The notes under the pieces: model-generated
Told to the model about the DNA's origin: nothing
The model's input: only the letters and a program-made list of their open reading frames with translations
The model's database searches: none
Part shown: piece by piece, positions 34,198 to 43,692 of the stretch
Numbering within the stretch: the first letter of the stretch is position 1
Layout of the letters: each line of letters opens with the position of its first letter
Assembly: GCA_018267195.1 (NCBI GenBank)
Contig: JAFDYY010000017.1
Coordinates: 1 to 56,741, forward strand
Direction of reading: 5' to 3'
From: Bacteroidota bacterium
Lineage (GTDB): Bacteria > Bacteroidota > Bacteroidia > Cytophagales > Cyclobacteriaceae
Length of the DNA: 56,741 nt
Made by a program: the position numbers and the translations under genes

Positions 34198-36136
34198 GAA
34201 ACTCGGGAGAGCCTATGATAATCCCTACTACTTGGGCTAGCATGGAAGCATCACTCCATTGGCTTTGAGTATCTGGTAATTTCTTTTTAATAATTGCTTT
34301 TTTTCCGTTAAGTTCAGAAGCCGGCATTGTATCCGAATATCCTTCTCTATTTTTTTGCCGATCTGCTTTCTGTACTTTATTTATTACATCACGGTTTGTA
34401 ATCAAGGGCATTAACCGTTTAAGCGTTGCCCCCAGGTCCCGTTCGGGTAAAATTAATTGGGCATACACAGGCAAGGCCGCCTCTGCACTTTCAGGTTCGT
34501 GGTGATGATTCAGCCCATTCAAATCTATTTTTACACCTTTTATTCGTTGAGAGGTGATTGCTAATCCAAAATTCATACGACTTAATAATGCCCCGGTATT
34601 GATCCAATATTGACCACGATCGGGAAAACCGGTAGGTGCTGCATACGAATAAAGCTGTTGCCCCATGCGGGTAACCCATTGATTGAGGGATGCCGGTTCC
34701 GTTACTTCGGCATTCAGTGCACGCGCAGCGCTGATGGCATATTCAAAAGGAGATTTTGTTTTAGACCGTAAGGCTTCGGTGCTCCAAAACTCAGGAGCAT
34801 TGACCATTACCAGCAAAACCTTTTTTAAATCACCCTGTTGCTTTAAAAAAGTATCGGCCATTTTATCTATCAATGATTGCGGTGGGTTGTCTGACACAAA
34901 CCGCACGGCTAATTTTTTAGAGATAAATTGGGCTGTAGAAGGATGTGCTGCCAGCATTTTCAGTAACTCCACTCCTTCTTTGTATTCTCCGCCTGCCACA
35001 AATTTTCGGCCCAGCACATTTTTTTCTTTTGAGTCGTGTCGGTTAGCGGCAAACAAAAAATCACCTTCATGTACGAAACCGTTATTAGCCAGTTGGCTCT
35101 CTCCGGCTTCATCCAATTTTTTTCGTAACCCTTCAAAGTTTCCATCTTTCATGGGGTAAACCGTCCAACCGGTAAGGATGCGGGCGGCTTCAGTTACATC
35201 TTGTTGTGTGTAGCCACCCTCCACCCCCAGTGTATGCAGTTCCATAATTTCGCGGGCATAGTTCTCATTTAATCCTTGTGCTGTTTTCTTTTTGGGTTGA
35301 GTCGGCCGGGTAGGCCTAGGAACTCGTTGTATAACCCTACCTCTTCGTGTGATTCGGGTACGAACTGGAGTGCCCGAAGTCATATCAATATTTTCAGCTT
35401 CGCCCATGCTGGCTGCGTTATCTAAATACATTAACATAGCAGGCGATTGAGCCGTGGCTATCAATAAATCATAAAAGCGACCCGATACATGCGGCCTGAT
35501 TACATCGCGTTCGTATGCCGGAATAAATTGTGCACATTGGCCTTTTGTAAGCGAAACATTAAAATGATTAAACCAAAAATCGGTGAGCACTTCATGCAAT
35601 TGGTTACGACCATAGATGGCTCGTATAATTTTTTGCCCGATAAACTGAGCATATAGTTCTTTTTCTTCGCGTAACCCTTTTTGCTTTCTATACTCTTTCA
35701 ACTTTTCTTTAATGGAAGGCTTATCAAGTTGGGCAAGCGAATCTTTTGTAAAATAACCATCGGCCAGCGCCATGTTTTGTAATAGGGGGTTACGAGGAAA
35801 CTGAACTACCACTTGAGCATTGCTTAAGGCAAGCGCATCATATCCTTTCAGTCGTGTATTTACATCATGATCATCAACCTCTCCGTTAAGTTGGCGATCA
35901 ACCCATTTTTCCAAGCCTATCGATACCACTTCATCTACCTGGTTGGGGCTGGCACCGAAAGTAAATCGGCTGATCAAATGAGCCGCTGCCTGTCGTTCGG
36001 TTAGCCCAGCCTGTTGGTAAGGAAATTTTGATTTGGCCGGCCTGTTTAGGGTAAATGATGAGCCTACCAAAAGGAATAAAATCATCAAAAAACGTAGGCT
36101 TATCAATCTATCAATGGGTTGATTGTATTTCATCAA
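34187..36136 (-). CDS. DUF1800 family protein
   Basis: A protein of 649 residues with an N-terminal hydrophobic signal (about 11-30) and the DUF1800 hallmarks: Ala-Ala-His-Leu-Ile-Ser-Arg-Phe-Thr-Phe-Gly-Ala, Trp-Phe-Asn-His-Phe-Asn-Val, Asn-Glu-Asn-Tyr-Ala-Arg-Glu-(Ile/Leu)-Met-Glu-Leu-His-Thr-Leu-Gly-Val and a C-terminal Gln-Val-Val-Gly-Ile-Ile-Ile-Gly-Ser-Pro-Glu-Phe-Gln-Arg-Arg. The function is unknown; such proteins are exported and nearly always paired with a DUF1501 protein. The DUF1501 gene is directly upstream with a 9-base gap, so the two are one operon. Two Met codons (1 and 2) are equally possible starts. Confidence 0.94.
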   Translation of the reverse strand: MMKYNQPIDRLISLRFLMILFLLVGSSFTLNRPAKSKFPYQQAGLTERQAAAHLISRFTFGASPNQVDEVVSIGLEKWVDRQLNGEVDDHDVNTRLKGYDALALSNAQVVVQFPRNPLLQNMALADGYFTKDSLAQLDKPSIKEKLKEYRKQKGLREEKELYAQFIGQKIIRAIYGRNQLHEVLTDFWFNHFNVSLTKGQCAQFIPAYERDVIRPHVSGRFYDLLIATAQSPAMLMYLDNAASMGEAENIDMTSGTPVRTRITRRGRVIQRVPRPTRPTQPKKKTAQGLNENYAREIMELHTLGVEGGYTQQDVTEAARILTGWTVYPMKDGNFEGLRKKLDEAGESQLANNGFVHEGDFLFAANRHDSKEKNVLGRKFVAGGEYKEGVELLKMLAAHPSTAQFISKKLAVRFVSDNPPQSLIDKMADTFLKQQGDLKKVLLVMVNAPEFWSTEALRSKTKSPFEYAISAARALNAEVTEPASLNQWVTRMGQQLYSYAAPTGFPDRGQYWINTGALLSRMNFGLAITSQRIKGVKIDLNGLNHHHEPESAEAALPVYAQLILPERDLGATLKRLMPLITNRDVINKVQKADRQKNREGYSDTMPASELNGKKAIIKKKLPDTQSQWSDASMLAQVVGIIIGSPEFQRR

Positions 36137-36145
36137 TCTTTTTTT

Positions 36146-37396
36146 TTAAATCATTACACCGATTTTCTCTCCGCTCCAATCGGGAAACAACATCTTGTCA
36201 TCATTCAACAGCAAATGTTTGTCTGCCACTTCGCTAAAAATACTTCGGAAATCAGTAGTTACTGGCAGGTCGCGGCCATCGGCCAGGTTTTCTACCGCCA
36301 AAGGTTGTACCGTGCCATGCACCTTTCCGCCCTTTACACTGTTTCCCAAAATAAACATACAACTTGCGCGGCCGTGGTCAGTGCCACCGGTACCATTTTG
36401 TTTTACCGTTCGGCCAAATTCAGTCATCGTCATCAGTGTCACATCATCTTGCAAGGTGCCGAGGTCATTCCAAAAGGCAGTTATGCTGTGGCAAAGGTCT
36501 TCGGCATTGCGACTAAAAATTCCTTTGTCGGTACCCTGATTAAAATGTGTATCCCATCCGCCACTTTCGGCAAAAGCTACTTCCATACCTACCTCCATTT
36601 TAATTAACTGAGCTATTTGCTTCAATGCCCTGCCCAATGGAGAAGCCGGGTAGTTTGCATTATTGGCCGGTTTATAATTTTTTATATCTGATTTTTGTAA
36701 CAGTTTGATGGCATCAAAACTTTCTTTACCTGTTTCTTTTAATAGGTCATCGCTGGTTTGGTCGTAGAGTTCTTCAAAAGTTTGCGCCATCAGGTTGCCT
36801 GTCTTGGCTCCTCTCAATTGTAAACCAAAGTCGGCCAGATTGCTGATGGCAATAGACGGGTTATCGCCATACAATGACCGGGGCAAACTGCTAGTGAGGC
36901 TTACCGCACGAAAGGGACTGCCATCATGCCCCATCAGCCCCACAGCCCGGTTGAGCCAACCGCTGTTAGTGCCTTTATTGAAAGGAGTGCCACTCTCCAT
37001 GTAATCTTGTGCATCGAAGTGACTGCGCGTAGTGTTGGGCGAGCCCATACCATGCACAATGGCTAACTGTTTAGATTGAAAGAAGGGAACAAAATTTTTA
37101 AAAGACGGGTGCACCCCAAACTTACCATCCAGATCAATCAGTGTGCCCTGGCTGCCGGCATTCATAAATAAATTAGGACGGGCCGTTTTTAGATACAGAT
37201 CCGTGAAAGGTGTAACCGCCATGAGGCCATCCATAGCTCCCCGTTGAAAAATGCAAACCAAAATTTTATTTTTTTTGTAAAGCCTCGTTTGCTTATTAAA
37301 CGAAGCAGCCCGTGCCACAAATTGTGGCACGCCTCCCACGCCAATACCAAACATAGCCAAACTACCTGCTTTTAAAAATGCCCTGCGGGAGATCAT
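36146..37396 (-). CDS. DUF1501 family protein with Tat signal
   Basis: A protein of 416 residues. The N-terminus has a twin-arginine signal (Ser-Arg-Arg-Ala-Phe-Leu-Lys), so it is probably exported folded. The body is DUF1501/sulfatase-like: Cys-Ile-Phe-Gln-Arg-Gly-Ala-Met-Asp-Gly-Leu, Trp-Asp-Thr-His, Thr-Glu-Phe-Gly-Arg-Thr, and Thr-Asp-His-Gly-Arg-Ala, which recall the metal-binding parts of alkaline-phosphatase-like enzymes. No catalytic role is proven. It forms an operon with the DUF1800 gene downstream. Confidence 0.94.
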   Translation of the reverse strand: MISRRAFLKAGSLAMFGIGVGGVPQFVARAASFNKQTRLYKKNKILVCIFQRGAMDGLMAVTPFTDLYLKTARPNLFMNAGSQGTLIDLDGKFGVHPSFKNFVPFFQSKQLAIVHGMGSPNTTRSHFDAQDYMESGTPFNKGTNSGWLNRAVGLMGHDGSPFRAVSLTSSLPRSLYGDNPSIAISNLADFGLQLRGAKTGNLMAQTFEELYDQTSDDLLKETGKESFDAIKLLQKSDIKNYKPANNANYPASPLGRALKQIAQLIKMEVGMEVAFAESGGWDTHFNQGTDKGIFSRNAEDLCHSITAFWNDLGTLQDDVTLMTMTEFGRTVKQNGTGGTDHGRASCMFILGNSVKGGKVHGTVQPLAVENLADGRDLPVTTDFRSIFSEVADKHLLLNDDKMLFPDWSGEKIGVMI

Positions 37397-37532
37397 AAAA
37401 ATATTTTTGGTTAGACGAGTAAAGGCAGAGAGAGTTTAAGAAATGTCAGAAAAACATTTAATAACTTCTCTTCAAAATAGAGAGAAAATAGTTTCTTTTT
37501 ATCAGTACTTTCTATAAAAATATTTCAGCAAT

Positions 37533-38513
37533 TTATTTCATCGCTTGTTCTACCATCTTTTTCGAGCCTACATAAAAGGGCGTGCGCTGGTGCAGGCTTT
37601 CGGGCTTCAGCGTAAGTATTCTTTCTTTTCCATCCGTGCCTGATCCGCCAGCCTGCTCGGCTATAAATGCCAGGGCATTACATTCGTACATCAATCGAAG
37701 TTTGCCGTTTACATCTTTAGCGGTGGCCGGGTAAATGTAAATTCCGCCCTTCAGTAAATTCCGGTGAAAATCGGCCACGAGCGAGCCAATGTAGCGAGCG
37801 GTATAATTATTGTCTTTGCAATATTTTAAATAATTTTTTACAGGCTCAGAAAACGAATGAGCCGGGCCTTCATTAATAGAATAAATTTTTCCGTCTTCGG
37901 GCATCATCATATCCGGGTGCGAAAGAAAATATTCGCCCAGCGAAGGCTCGTACGTAAACCCGTTTACTCCGTGGCCCGTAGTATATACCAACATCGTGGA
38001 TGAGCCATACAAAATATAACCAGCGGCCACCTGCTCTTCGCCCCGCTGCAAAATATCGCGGTCGCTAATGGGTTGCCCCACCTGCGATTTTCTGCGGTAA
38101 ATAGAAAAGATGGTGCCGATCGAAACATTTACGTCAATGTTAGATGAGCCATCCAGCGGGTCTATGGCAATAACGTATTTGCCGTGATTGTTCAAGTCCA
38201 CATACGATTCGGTTTCTTCCGAAATAAGAGCGCATGCCTCTCCTCCTTTGGTAAGCGCACGAGTAAACCGGATATTGGCCAGCACATCTAATTTTTGTTG
38301 CTGCTCACCACCGGTATTGTGCGAGCCCATCGTCCCAACAATATCAATTAAACCGGCTTTGTTGATTTCGCGATTCACCACCTTAGAGGCCAGTGCTATA
38401 TCGCGCAGCAGTTGCGATAGCTCCCCGCTGGCATATTGAAACTGCTCCTGGTTATTTTTTATAAACCGGTCTAACGTGGTGCCAATCGGCAACGCAATGC
38501 GTGAAGTCTCCAT
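37533..38513 (-). CDS. fbp: Class 1 fructose-1,6-bisphosphatase
   Basis: A protein of 326 residues that removes the 1-phosphate of fructose 1,6-bisphosphate in gluconeogenesis. Metal and substrate motifs are present: [21 protein letters not shown] and near the end Arg-Leu-Met-Tyr-Glu-Cys-Asn-Ala-Leu. It is divergent from the aspartate kinase gene, the starts being 58 bases apart, with a good promoter between. The nearby ppc would supply oxaloacetate in the same central metabolism, though that is separate transcription. Confidence 0.97.
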   Translation of the reverse strand: METSRIALPIGTTLDRFIKNNQEQFQYASGELSQLLRDIALASKVVNREINKAGLIDIVGTMGSHNTGGEQQQKLDVLANIRFTRALTKGGEACALISEETESYVDLNNHGKYVIAIDPLDGSSNIDVNVSIGTIFSIYRRKSQVGQPISDRDILQRGEEQVAAGYILYGSSTMLVYTTGHGVNGFTYEPSLGEYFLSHPDMMMPEDGKIYSINEGPAHSFSEPVKNYLKYCKDNNYTARYIGSLVADFHRNLLKGGIYIYPATAKDVNGKLRLMYECNALAFIAEQAGGSGTDGKERILTLKPESLHQRTPFYVGSKKMVEQAMK

Positions 38514-38536
38514 AAATAAGTGCTTACTTTACGGTG

Positions 38537-38567
38537 CAAAGATATTATGCAACCGATTGAATACAAT
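38537..38567 (-). promoter_or_regulatory. Putative promoter of fbp
   Basis: On the minus strand ATTG (38567-38564) is followed, after exactly 19 bases, by TATCTTTG (38544-38537), an exact TAnnTTTG match. Consensus Bacteroidota promoters show TTTG/TTG and TAnnTTTG at this spacing. The start codon at 38513 would lie about 17 bases after the predicted transcription start. Confidence 0.6.
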
Positions 38568-38571
38568 AAAT

Positions 38572-39813
38572 ATGAAGGTTTTTAAGTTTGGCGGGGCTTC
38601 CTTAAAGAATGAAGAAGCGATACGGAATGTTGCCTCGATTATTTTGTTGAATGCAAAAGAAAATTTGTGGGTAGTGCTTTCGGCCATGGGCAGTACCACC
38701 GATGCGTTAGAAAAAATCATCGCCCTGGGGCAAACGGGGAAAGATTTTGATTCGGAAATAAACCAACTCAAAGAATACCACCTTGCCATTGCCCAAAAAC
38801 TCTTTCGAGAGCCGAGTAAAATAAATTCAAAAATTCATTCTCTTTTCGATGAGTTGAAAGCGAATGTACTGCGGGCTGGCGATTACGATTTTGTTTACGA
38901 CCAAGTAATTGGCTACGGAGAAATTATTTCTTCCACTTTGGTGTGTCACTTTCTTCAACAAGAAGGATTAGATGCCGAATGGGTAGATGCCCGCAATCTG
39001 ATTTTAACCGATAGCACCTTTCGCGAAGGGCAAGTGCAATGGAGCGAAACCGAAAAAAAAATTAAAGAGGTATACCCTCATTTAAAAAAACACGTTATCA
39101 CACAAGGGTTCATCGGTTACAACCCCAAAAAAGAAACTGTTTCATTAGGGCGCGAAGGATCGGATTACAGTGCCGCTATTTTGGGTTATTGCCTCCCGGC
39201 CGAATCGGTTACCATCTGGAAAGATGTGCCCGGGGTAATGAGTGCCGACCCCAAGCGCATACCCGATGCCGTAGTTTTTGAAGAACTGCCCTACAAGGAA
39301 ACAGCCGAGATGACTTACTATGGTGCTTCTGTCATTCATCCTAAAACCGTGAAGCCTTTGGCCATGCGAAACATTCCGCTGCTGGCCAAAAGTTTTATTA
39401 ACCCCGCTTTGCCCGGAACCAAAATTCACGATTGCCACATTCCCAACCTGCCTCCCCTTATCGTGCACAAAGAGGGCCAGTGCCTCATTTCTTGTAAAGT
39501 AACCGACTATACTTTCATCAACGAAGATCATCTGGGCTTCATCTTCCAGGCCATTCATCAAAGTGGCATGCACGTAAACGTGATGCAGAACTCGGCCATC
39601 TCATTTTCGTTTTGTGTGGATTACCGTGAGCACAAAGTCTTTAAACTCATTGACCTGCTCAGTAAAAAATTTGAAGTATTCTATAACACCGGATTACTTT
39701 TAATTACAGTTAAAAATTATAACTCCAAAACTTTTAACGAATACCGGGCACTGAAGGGGGTGATCTTGGAGCAATCTTCGCGAGCGGCCCTGCAAGTATT
39801 GGTAAAGAATTAG
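38572..39813 (+). CDS. Aspartate kinase
   Basis: A protein of 413 residues from the ATG at 38572, which places the Lys-Phe-Gly-Gly-Ala-Ser motif directly after Met-Lys-Val-Phe; the longer frame from 38476 would run into fbp. It phosphorylates aspartate, the first step towards lysine, threonine and methionine. The substrate part includes Arg-Glu-Gly-Ser-Asp-Tyr-Ser-Ala-Ala, Val-Pro-Gly-Val-Met-Ser-Ala-Asp-Pro and Tyr-Tyr-Gly-Ala-Ser-Val-Ile-His-Pro. The C-terminal part (about 300-413) looks like ACT regulatory domains, so feedback control by an amino acid is likely. It is a monofunctional kinase, not fused to homoserine dehydrogenase. Its stop overlaps that of the convergent YkgJ-type gene. 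Confidence 0.92.
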   Translation: MKVFKFGGASLKNEEAIRNVASIILLNAKENLWVVLSAMGSTTDALEKIIALGQTGKDFDSEINQLKEYHLAIAQKLFREPSKINSKIHSLFDELKANVLRAGDYDFVYDQVIGYGEIISSTLVCHFLQQEGLDAEWVDARNLILTDSTFREGQVQWSETEKKIKEVYPHLKKHVITQGFIGYNPKKETVSLGREGSDYSAAILGYCLPAESVTIWKDVPGVMSADPKRIPDAVVFEELPYKETAEMTYYGASVIHPKTVKPLAMRNIPLLAKSFINPALPGTKIHDCHIPNLPPLIVHKEGQCLISCKVTDYTFINEDHLGFIFQAIHQSGMHVNVMQNSAISFSFCVDYREHKVFKLIDLLSKKFEVFYNTGLLLITVKNYNSKTFNEYRALKGVILEQSSRAALQVLVKN

Positions 39814-40298
39814 CTCTTGGCCTTCATCCGCTCTACCATCTCTAGCACGGCCGGGCAAACCAAGGTGTTTTGGTACGTTAAGTCTAGAATTTGGGTCATT
39901 TTTTTTCGATTGGTGTGGGGGTATTCGCGGCAGGCTTTCGGGCGGGCTTCGTAAATGGTGCAGTGGTTGTCGGCATCCAAAAAGGCACAAGGCGATTTCT
40001 TCAATACATAATCCCGGTCGGAGTCAATTTTTAAATACCGCTCTACCAACTCTCCCGGTTTTATGCGCAAGGCTTTGGCCGCCCGTTCAATATCGGTCTG
40101 ATAAAAAATAGGGCTGGTAGTTTTGCAACAATTGGCACATGCCAGGCAATCGGTTTCGGCAAATACTTCTTCGTGCAACTGATGAAACCGGCCATCTACT
40201 TTCTTCCAATCGGTACGCTTTAGCTGCTGAAGGTATTTTTTATTTTCAGGAGATTTATTTTTTGATTTTTTTTCAAATTGAATTAAATCTATTTCCAT
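39810..40298 (-). CDS. YkgJ-family Cys-cluster protein
   Basis: A protein of 162 residues from the ATG at 40298, one base after the ppc stop. The Cys pattern is Cys-Leu-Ala-Cys-Ala-Asn-Cys-Cys, then Cys-Ala-Phe-Leu-Asp-x-x-x-His-Cys-x-Ile-Tyr-x-x-Arg-Pro-x-x-Cys-Arg, as in the YkgJ/CxxCxxCC family, which is thought to bind zinc or an Fe-S cluster. The function is unknown. It is read with ppc and convergent to the aspartate kinase gene. Confidence 0.93.
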   Translation of the reverse strand: MEIDLIQFEKKSKNKSPENKKYLQQLKRTDWKKVDGRFHQLHEEVFAETDCLACANCCKTTSPIFYQTDIERAAKALRIKPGELVERYLKIDSDRDYVLKKSPCAFLDADNHCTIYEARPKACREYPHTNRKKMTQILDLTYQNTLVCPAVLEMVERMKAKS

Positions 40299-40299
40299 A

Positions 40300-42867
40300 C
40301 TAAGCCGAATTGCGGGCTGCATTGATGATACCAAACATACATCGGATTACCAGTTTTCTGAAACGCGTTTCGTAGGGTTTATTTTCTTTCGTAAGATGGC
40401 GCAGATTAATCAGAGCATATTGCTGAATGGCAATCAGTGGGAGTACAATTTGCTCGCGCAACCGAACCGACTCTTTAATATTAGGGTTGTTATCCATTAG
40501 CTCTGCCATCCCCGCTATTTTTAAAAGCATTTCTTTGGAGAGGATAAATTCGTTGTGCATTTTTTTCCAAAATTCGCCAAACTCAGGGTCGTCCGAAAGG
40601 TGAGTCGTAACCTGGTATGATGTTTTGGCCAGCGACATCATGCTGTTGTCGAGCAAAGTTCGGAAGAACAACGAATGTTGATACAATTTTTTTAAATCGC
40701 CTTCATGGCCCTGGCGACAAAGTTTTTGTAATGCCGTGCCTACCCCATAAAACCCGGGAATATTTTGTTTTACCATGGCCCACGAAGCCACAAACGGAAT
40801 GGCTCGCAAGTCTGAAAATTTTAATCCCTCACCGGCATTTCGCTTTACCGGCCGGGAGCCAATGTTGGTATCTCCAAAAAAAGGAAGAGGTGTAATTTTT
40901 TCCAGGTACGGAACAAACTTCGCATCGTTTTTCAGTTCGAGATAACACCGGTACGATTCATCGGCCAGGTTATCCAGCAAGCTTTTGTTTTCTTGAGTTA
41001 GCTTGTCTTCCGTTCTAAAAAAAACCGTCCCTTCAATGCCAGAAGAAAGCAATTGCTCGAGATTGTATTGAGAGGAAGCCGGCCTTCCAAAATTAGAGCT
41101 GATCGTTTGTCCCTGAATGGTAATTTGCACTTCCTGGTGCTCGATGGTATCTCCCAGCGAAGCATAGAAGTCGTGGGTATTACCGCCCCCGCGCGCAGGC
41201 GGCCCACCGCGTCCGTCAAAAAACAAAGCTTTTAATCCATGCTGTCGCGATATGTTGGTCAGGCTTTCTTTCGCCCTAAAAATAGACCAGTTGGCTCGCA
41301 GGTAGCCACCGTCTTTGGTGCCATCTGAAAAACCCAGCATAATGGTTTGATGATTATTCCGGCTTGTAAGATGTTCGCGGTAAGCGGAAATGGAATACAA
41401 TTTATCCATAATGCCGTTGGCATGTGCCAGGTCATCAATCGTTTCAAACAACGGAATGATATCTAACTCTAAATGATCTTGCCCGATGAGCAAGCGCGAT
41501 AAAACGAAAACTTCGATAATGTGCAGTACACTCTGGCAGTTGCTGATAACGTACCGATGGGCTGCTCTTTTTCCATTATCGTGTTGAATTTGCCGGATCG
41601 CCAAAATACTTTGAATGGTTTCATCGGCCAGTTCATCTTTTATCGTTCGATGCGATAAATCTACTTTCAGGTTGAGCAGATAATCAATTTTTTCAGATTC
41701 GGTAAAATGTTCATACGCTTCAGCGGACACAGCCTCTCCCGTAAGGTGCAAAGCATTCATAATGGTAGCCCATGCAGCATCGTGCTTGCGACTGTCCTGG
41801 CGTATATCCAAGCTGGCAAAATGAAACCCAAACAAATGAAGTTTTAAAATGAAGGAATCGAGCCTATCCAAAAATAGTCCGTTGTGCTCGCTTATCAGCA
41901 AAGTTCTGGCTTTCTTCAAATCTTGCAGGATCTCTTCCGGCCGTGAATATTTTTTTTCATTAGAGAACACCATCGCAAAAAGGTTAGCTTCCACTTCGGT
42001 AATAATTTTATTTACCCCACGGAAGGTAAGCCTTCTGCGCAACTGGCGAATGTCTCGATAATAACATTTCAGTACCGATTCGCGCAGGCGAGCCGCTACC
42101 CGAAAAGTGATTTCGGTGGTAACAAACGGGTTGCCATCCCGGTCGCCTCCCGGCCAAAAGCCGACTACGGCCAGGCGTTCGTTCATCCACTCGGAAACAT
42201 CGAGTTGTAAGCCCTCCGTTAGCGATTGCACCACCTTGGGAATAGAAACATAAAAAACATTTTCCAGAAACCAGCAAAGGCTCACGGCTTCATCATAAGG
42301 CGTGGGTTTCTCCTGATTGATAAAGGCGGTTTTTCCAAGCTGGCTCAGCAGCAGGTTGATTGATTCTAAATTGTTTTCCCGGATGGCTGTTTCAAGATCG
42401 GTAAGGATCCCCAGCACGTGGCCAGGGTAAAACTGGGTGGGGTGAGCGGTCAGCACCAAGCGCAAACTAAAATCTCGCAGGCGCGATTTCATTTCCTCTA
42501 CTTTGTCTTCATACTTTGCCCTGAGCAATAATGCCGACACTGTGCCTTTTCCCTTCAAATCGTTTACTTGTTCGAAGGCAGAATCTTCTACCGAATCAAA
42601 AAGTGCAATTTGTCTTTCTACATATTGAATAAAGCTGAACAGCGTATCAAAACGTTCGTAAGGAGTGAGCGCAGGGGCGTAATCGCTGAAAAATTTTTCA
42701 ATAATATCGCTAGCCGATGTGCCACGTTCAAATTCAGCCGCACACTCCTGTTGCAGCAAAGGTAAAAGGGTGCCCGTACGTAATATATTTTGAAACGGCA
42801 AGTTTAAGAACAGGCTGTTGTAAATATGAAACCTCGTACCCGTAAGCTCTTTGTATTTAGTAAGCAT
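40300..42867 (-). CDS. ppc: Phosphoenolpyruvate carboxylase
   Basis: A protein of 855 residues from the ATG at 42867, preferred over a TTG two codons earlier (42873). It fixes bicarbonate onto phosphoenolpyruvate to make oxaloacetate for the citric acid cycle. The His active site is in Val-Leu-Thr-Ala-His-Pro-Thr-Gln (about 138-145). The catalytic loop reads Phe-Asp-Gly-Arg-Gly-Gly-Pro-Pro-Ala-Arg-Gly-Gly-Gly, where most bacteria have Phe-His-Gly-Arg-Gly-Gly-Ser-Val-Gly; this variant is familiar in Bacteroidota. The C-terminus ends Ala-Arg-Asn-Ser-Ala instead of the usual Arg-Asn-Thr-Gly. It is the first gene of a pair with the YkgJ-type gene and divergent from the TrmH-type gene. Confidence 0.95.
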   Translation of the reverse strand: MLTKYKELTGTRFHIYNSLFLNLPFQNILRTGTLLPLLQQECAAEFERGTSASDIIEKFFSDYAPALTPYERFDTLFSFIQYVERQIALFDSVEDSAFEQVNDLKGKGTVSALLLRAKYEDKVEEMKSRLRDFSLRLVLTAHPTQFYPGHVLGILTDLETAIRENNLESINLLLSQLGKTAFINQEKPTPYDEAVSLCWFLENVFYVSIPKVVQSLTEGLQLDVSEWMNERLAVVGFWPGGDRDGNPFVTTEITFRVAARLRESVLKCYYRDIRQLRRRLTFRGVNKIITEVEANLFAMVFSNEKKYSRPEEILQDLKKARTLLISEHNGLFLDRLDSFILKLHLFGFHFASLDIRQDSRKHDAAWATIMNALHLTGEAVSAEAYEHFTESEKIDYLLNLKVDLSHRTIKDELADETIQSILAIRQIQHDNGKRAAHRYVISNCQSVLHIIEVFVLSRLLIGQDHLELDIIPLFETIDDLAHANGIMDKLYSISAYREHLTSRNNHQTIMLGFSDGTKDGGYLRANWSIFRAKESLTNISRQHGLKALFFDGRGGPPARGGGNTHDFYASLGDTIEHQEVQITIQGQTISSNFGRPASSQYNLEQLLSSGIEGTVFFRTEDKLTQENKSLLDNLADESYRCYLELKNDAKFVPYLEKITPLPFFGDTNIGSRPVKRNAGEGLKFSDLRAIPFVASWAMVKQNIPGFYGVGTALQKLCRQGHEGDLKKLYQHSLFFRTLLDNSMMSLAKTSYQVTTHLSDDPEFGEFWKKMHNEFILSKEMLLKIAGMAELMDNNPNIKESVRLREQIVLPLIAIQQYALINLRHLTKENKPYETRFRKLVIRCMFGIINAARNSA

Positions 42868-42934
42868 AAACAAAAGTAAGCTCCGAAATTAATGGTCTTT
42901 TCAAACATAAACGAAGCTTGGTATAAAAAATCTC

Positions 42935-43669
42935 ATGGCAACGATTGAAACAAAGTTTTTATCTTTACCAAACGATTGTCAGTTGAGCAACCCTACCATA
43001 GAAGAACGGCTGATCGGCCACCTCGGCCAATACATTACCGACCACAAGAAAGCTTTTATAGAACGTGTATTGAATTTCCGAACACGGTATGTAACCCTGG
43101 TGCTGGAAGATATTTTTCAATCGCAAAATGCCAGCGCCACGGTACGCACGGCCGAATGTTTAGGCCTGCAAGACGTGCACATCATTGAAAATGAAAACCG
43201 GTATGGAACCAACAAAAAAGTATTGAAGGGTTCTCATAAATGGATGGATCTTCACCGGTACAAGCTGAAGGGGTTCGACAATACCGAAATCTGTTTTCGG
43301 AAACTGCGCGAGCAGGGATATACGATTTTGGTAACTGACCCTTCGCCCGGTGGCGTGCCCATTAATCTCGTAGAAACAGATCAAAAGCTGGCGCTGGTCA
43401 TGGGCAATGAATTAAAAGGAGCCTCGGCTACCGCCCTTCGGCTGGCCGATGATAAGGTACTCATCCCCATGTATGGGTTTACCGAAAGTTTTAATATTTC
43501 TGTCAGCGCTGCCATTTGCCTCAATACCTTGCTCGCCAAAATCAGAGACTCCACTTATCCCTGGAACCTATCGTCTGTTGAAAAAGAAATGATCAAACTT
43601 CAATGGTATCGGAAAGTTGTACGCAGGTCTGATCTGATCGAACAAGAATTTTTACGTTCGAATCTGTAA
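42935..43669 (+). CDS. TrmH/SpoU-family RNA 2'-O-methyltransferase
   Basis: A protein of 244 residues in the SPOUT class. Motif 1 is Asp-Ile-Phe-Gln-Ser-Gln-Asn-Ala-Ser-Ala-Thr-Val-Arg-Thr-Ala-Glu, motif 2 is Leu-Ala-Leu-Val-Met-Gly-Asn-Glu-x-Lys-Gly, and motif 3 is Ile-Pro-Met-Tyr-Gly-Phe-Thr-Glu-Ser-Phe-Asn-Ile-Ser-Val-Ser-Ala-Ala. It is close to TrmH, which methylates ribose of G18 in tRNA, and the tail resembles the TrmH C-terminus. The RNA target is not certain. It is divergent from ppc and close to a SanA-like gene. Confidence 0.9.
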   Translation: MATIETKFLSLPNDCQLSNPTIEERLIGHLGQYITDHKKAFIERVLNFRTRYVTLVLEDIFQSQNASATVRTAECLGLQDVHIIENENRYGTNKKVLKGSHKWMDLHRYKLKGFDNTEICFRKLREQGYTILVTDPSPGGVPINLVETDQKLALVMGNELKGASATALRLADDKVLIPMYGFTESFNISVSAAICLNTLLAKIRDSTYPWNLSSVEKEMIKLQWYRKVVRRSDLIEQEFLRSNL

Positions 43670-43692
43670 TTTTGTTCTGGCTTTAATTGAAA

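Noticed and set aside
37397..37532. Terminator after fbp
   Set aside because: The gap has only a weak 6-base stem (TTCTCT/AGAGAA) and no convincing T-run on the fbp strand.
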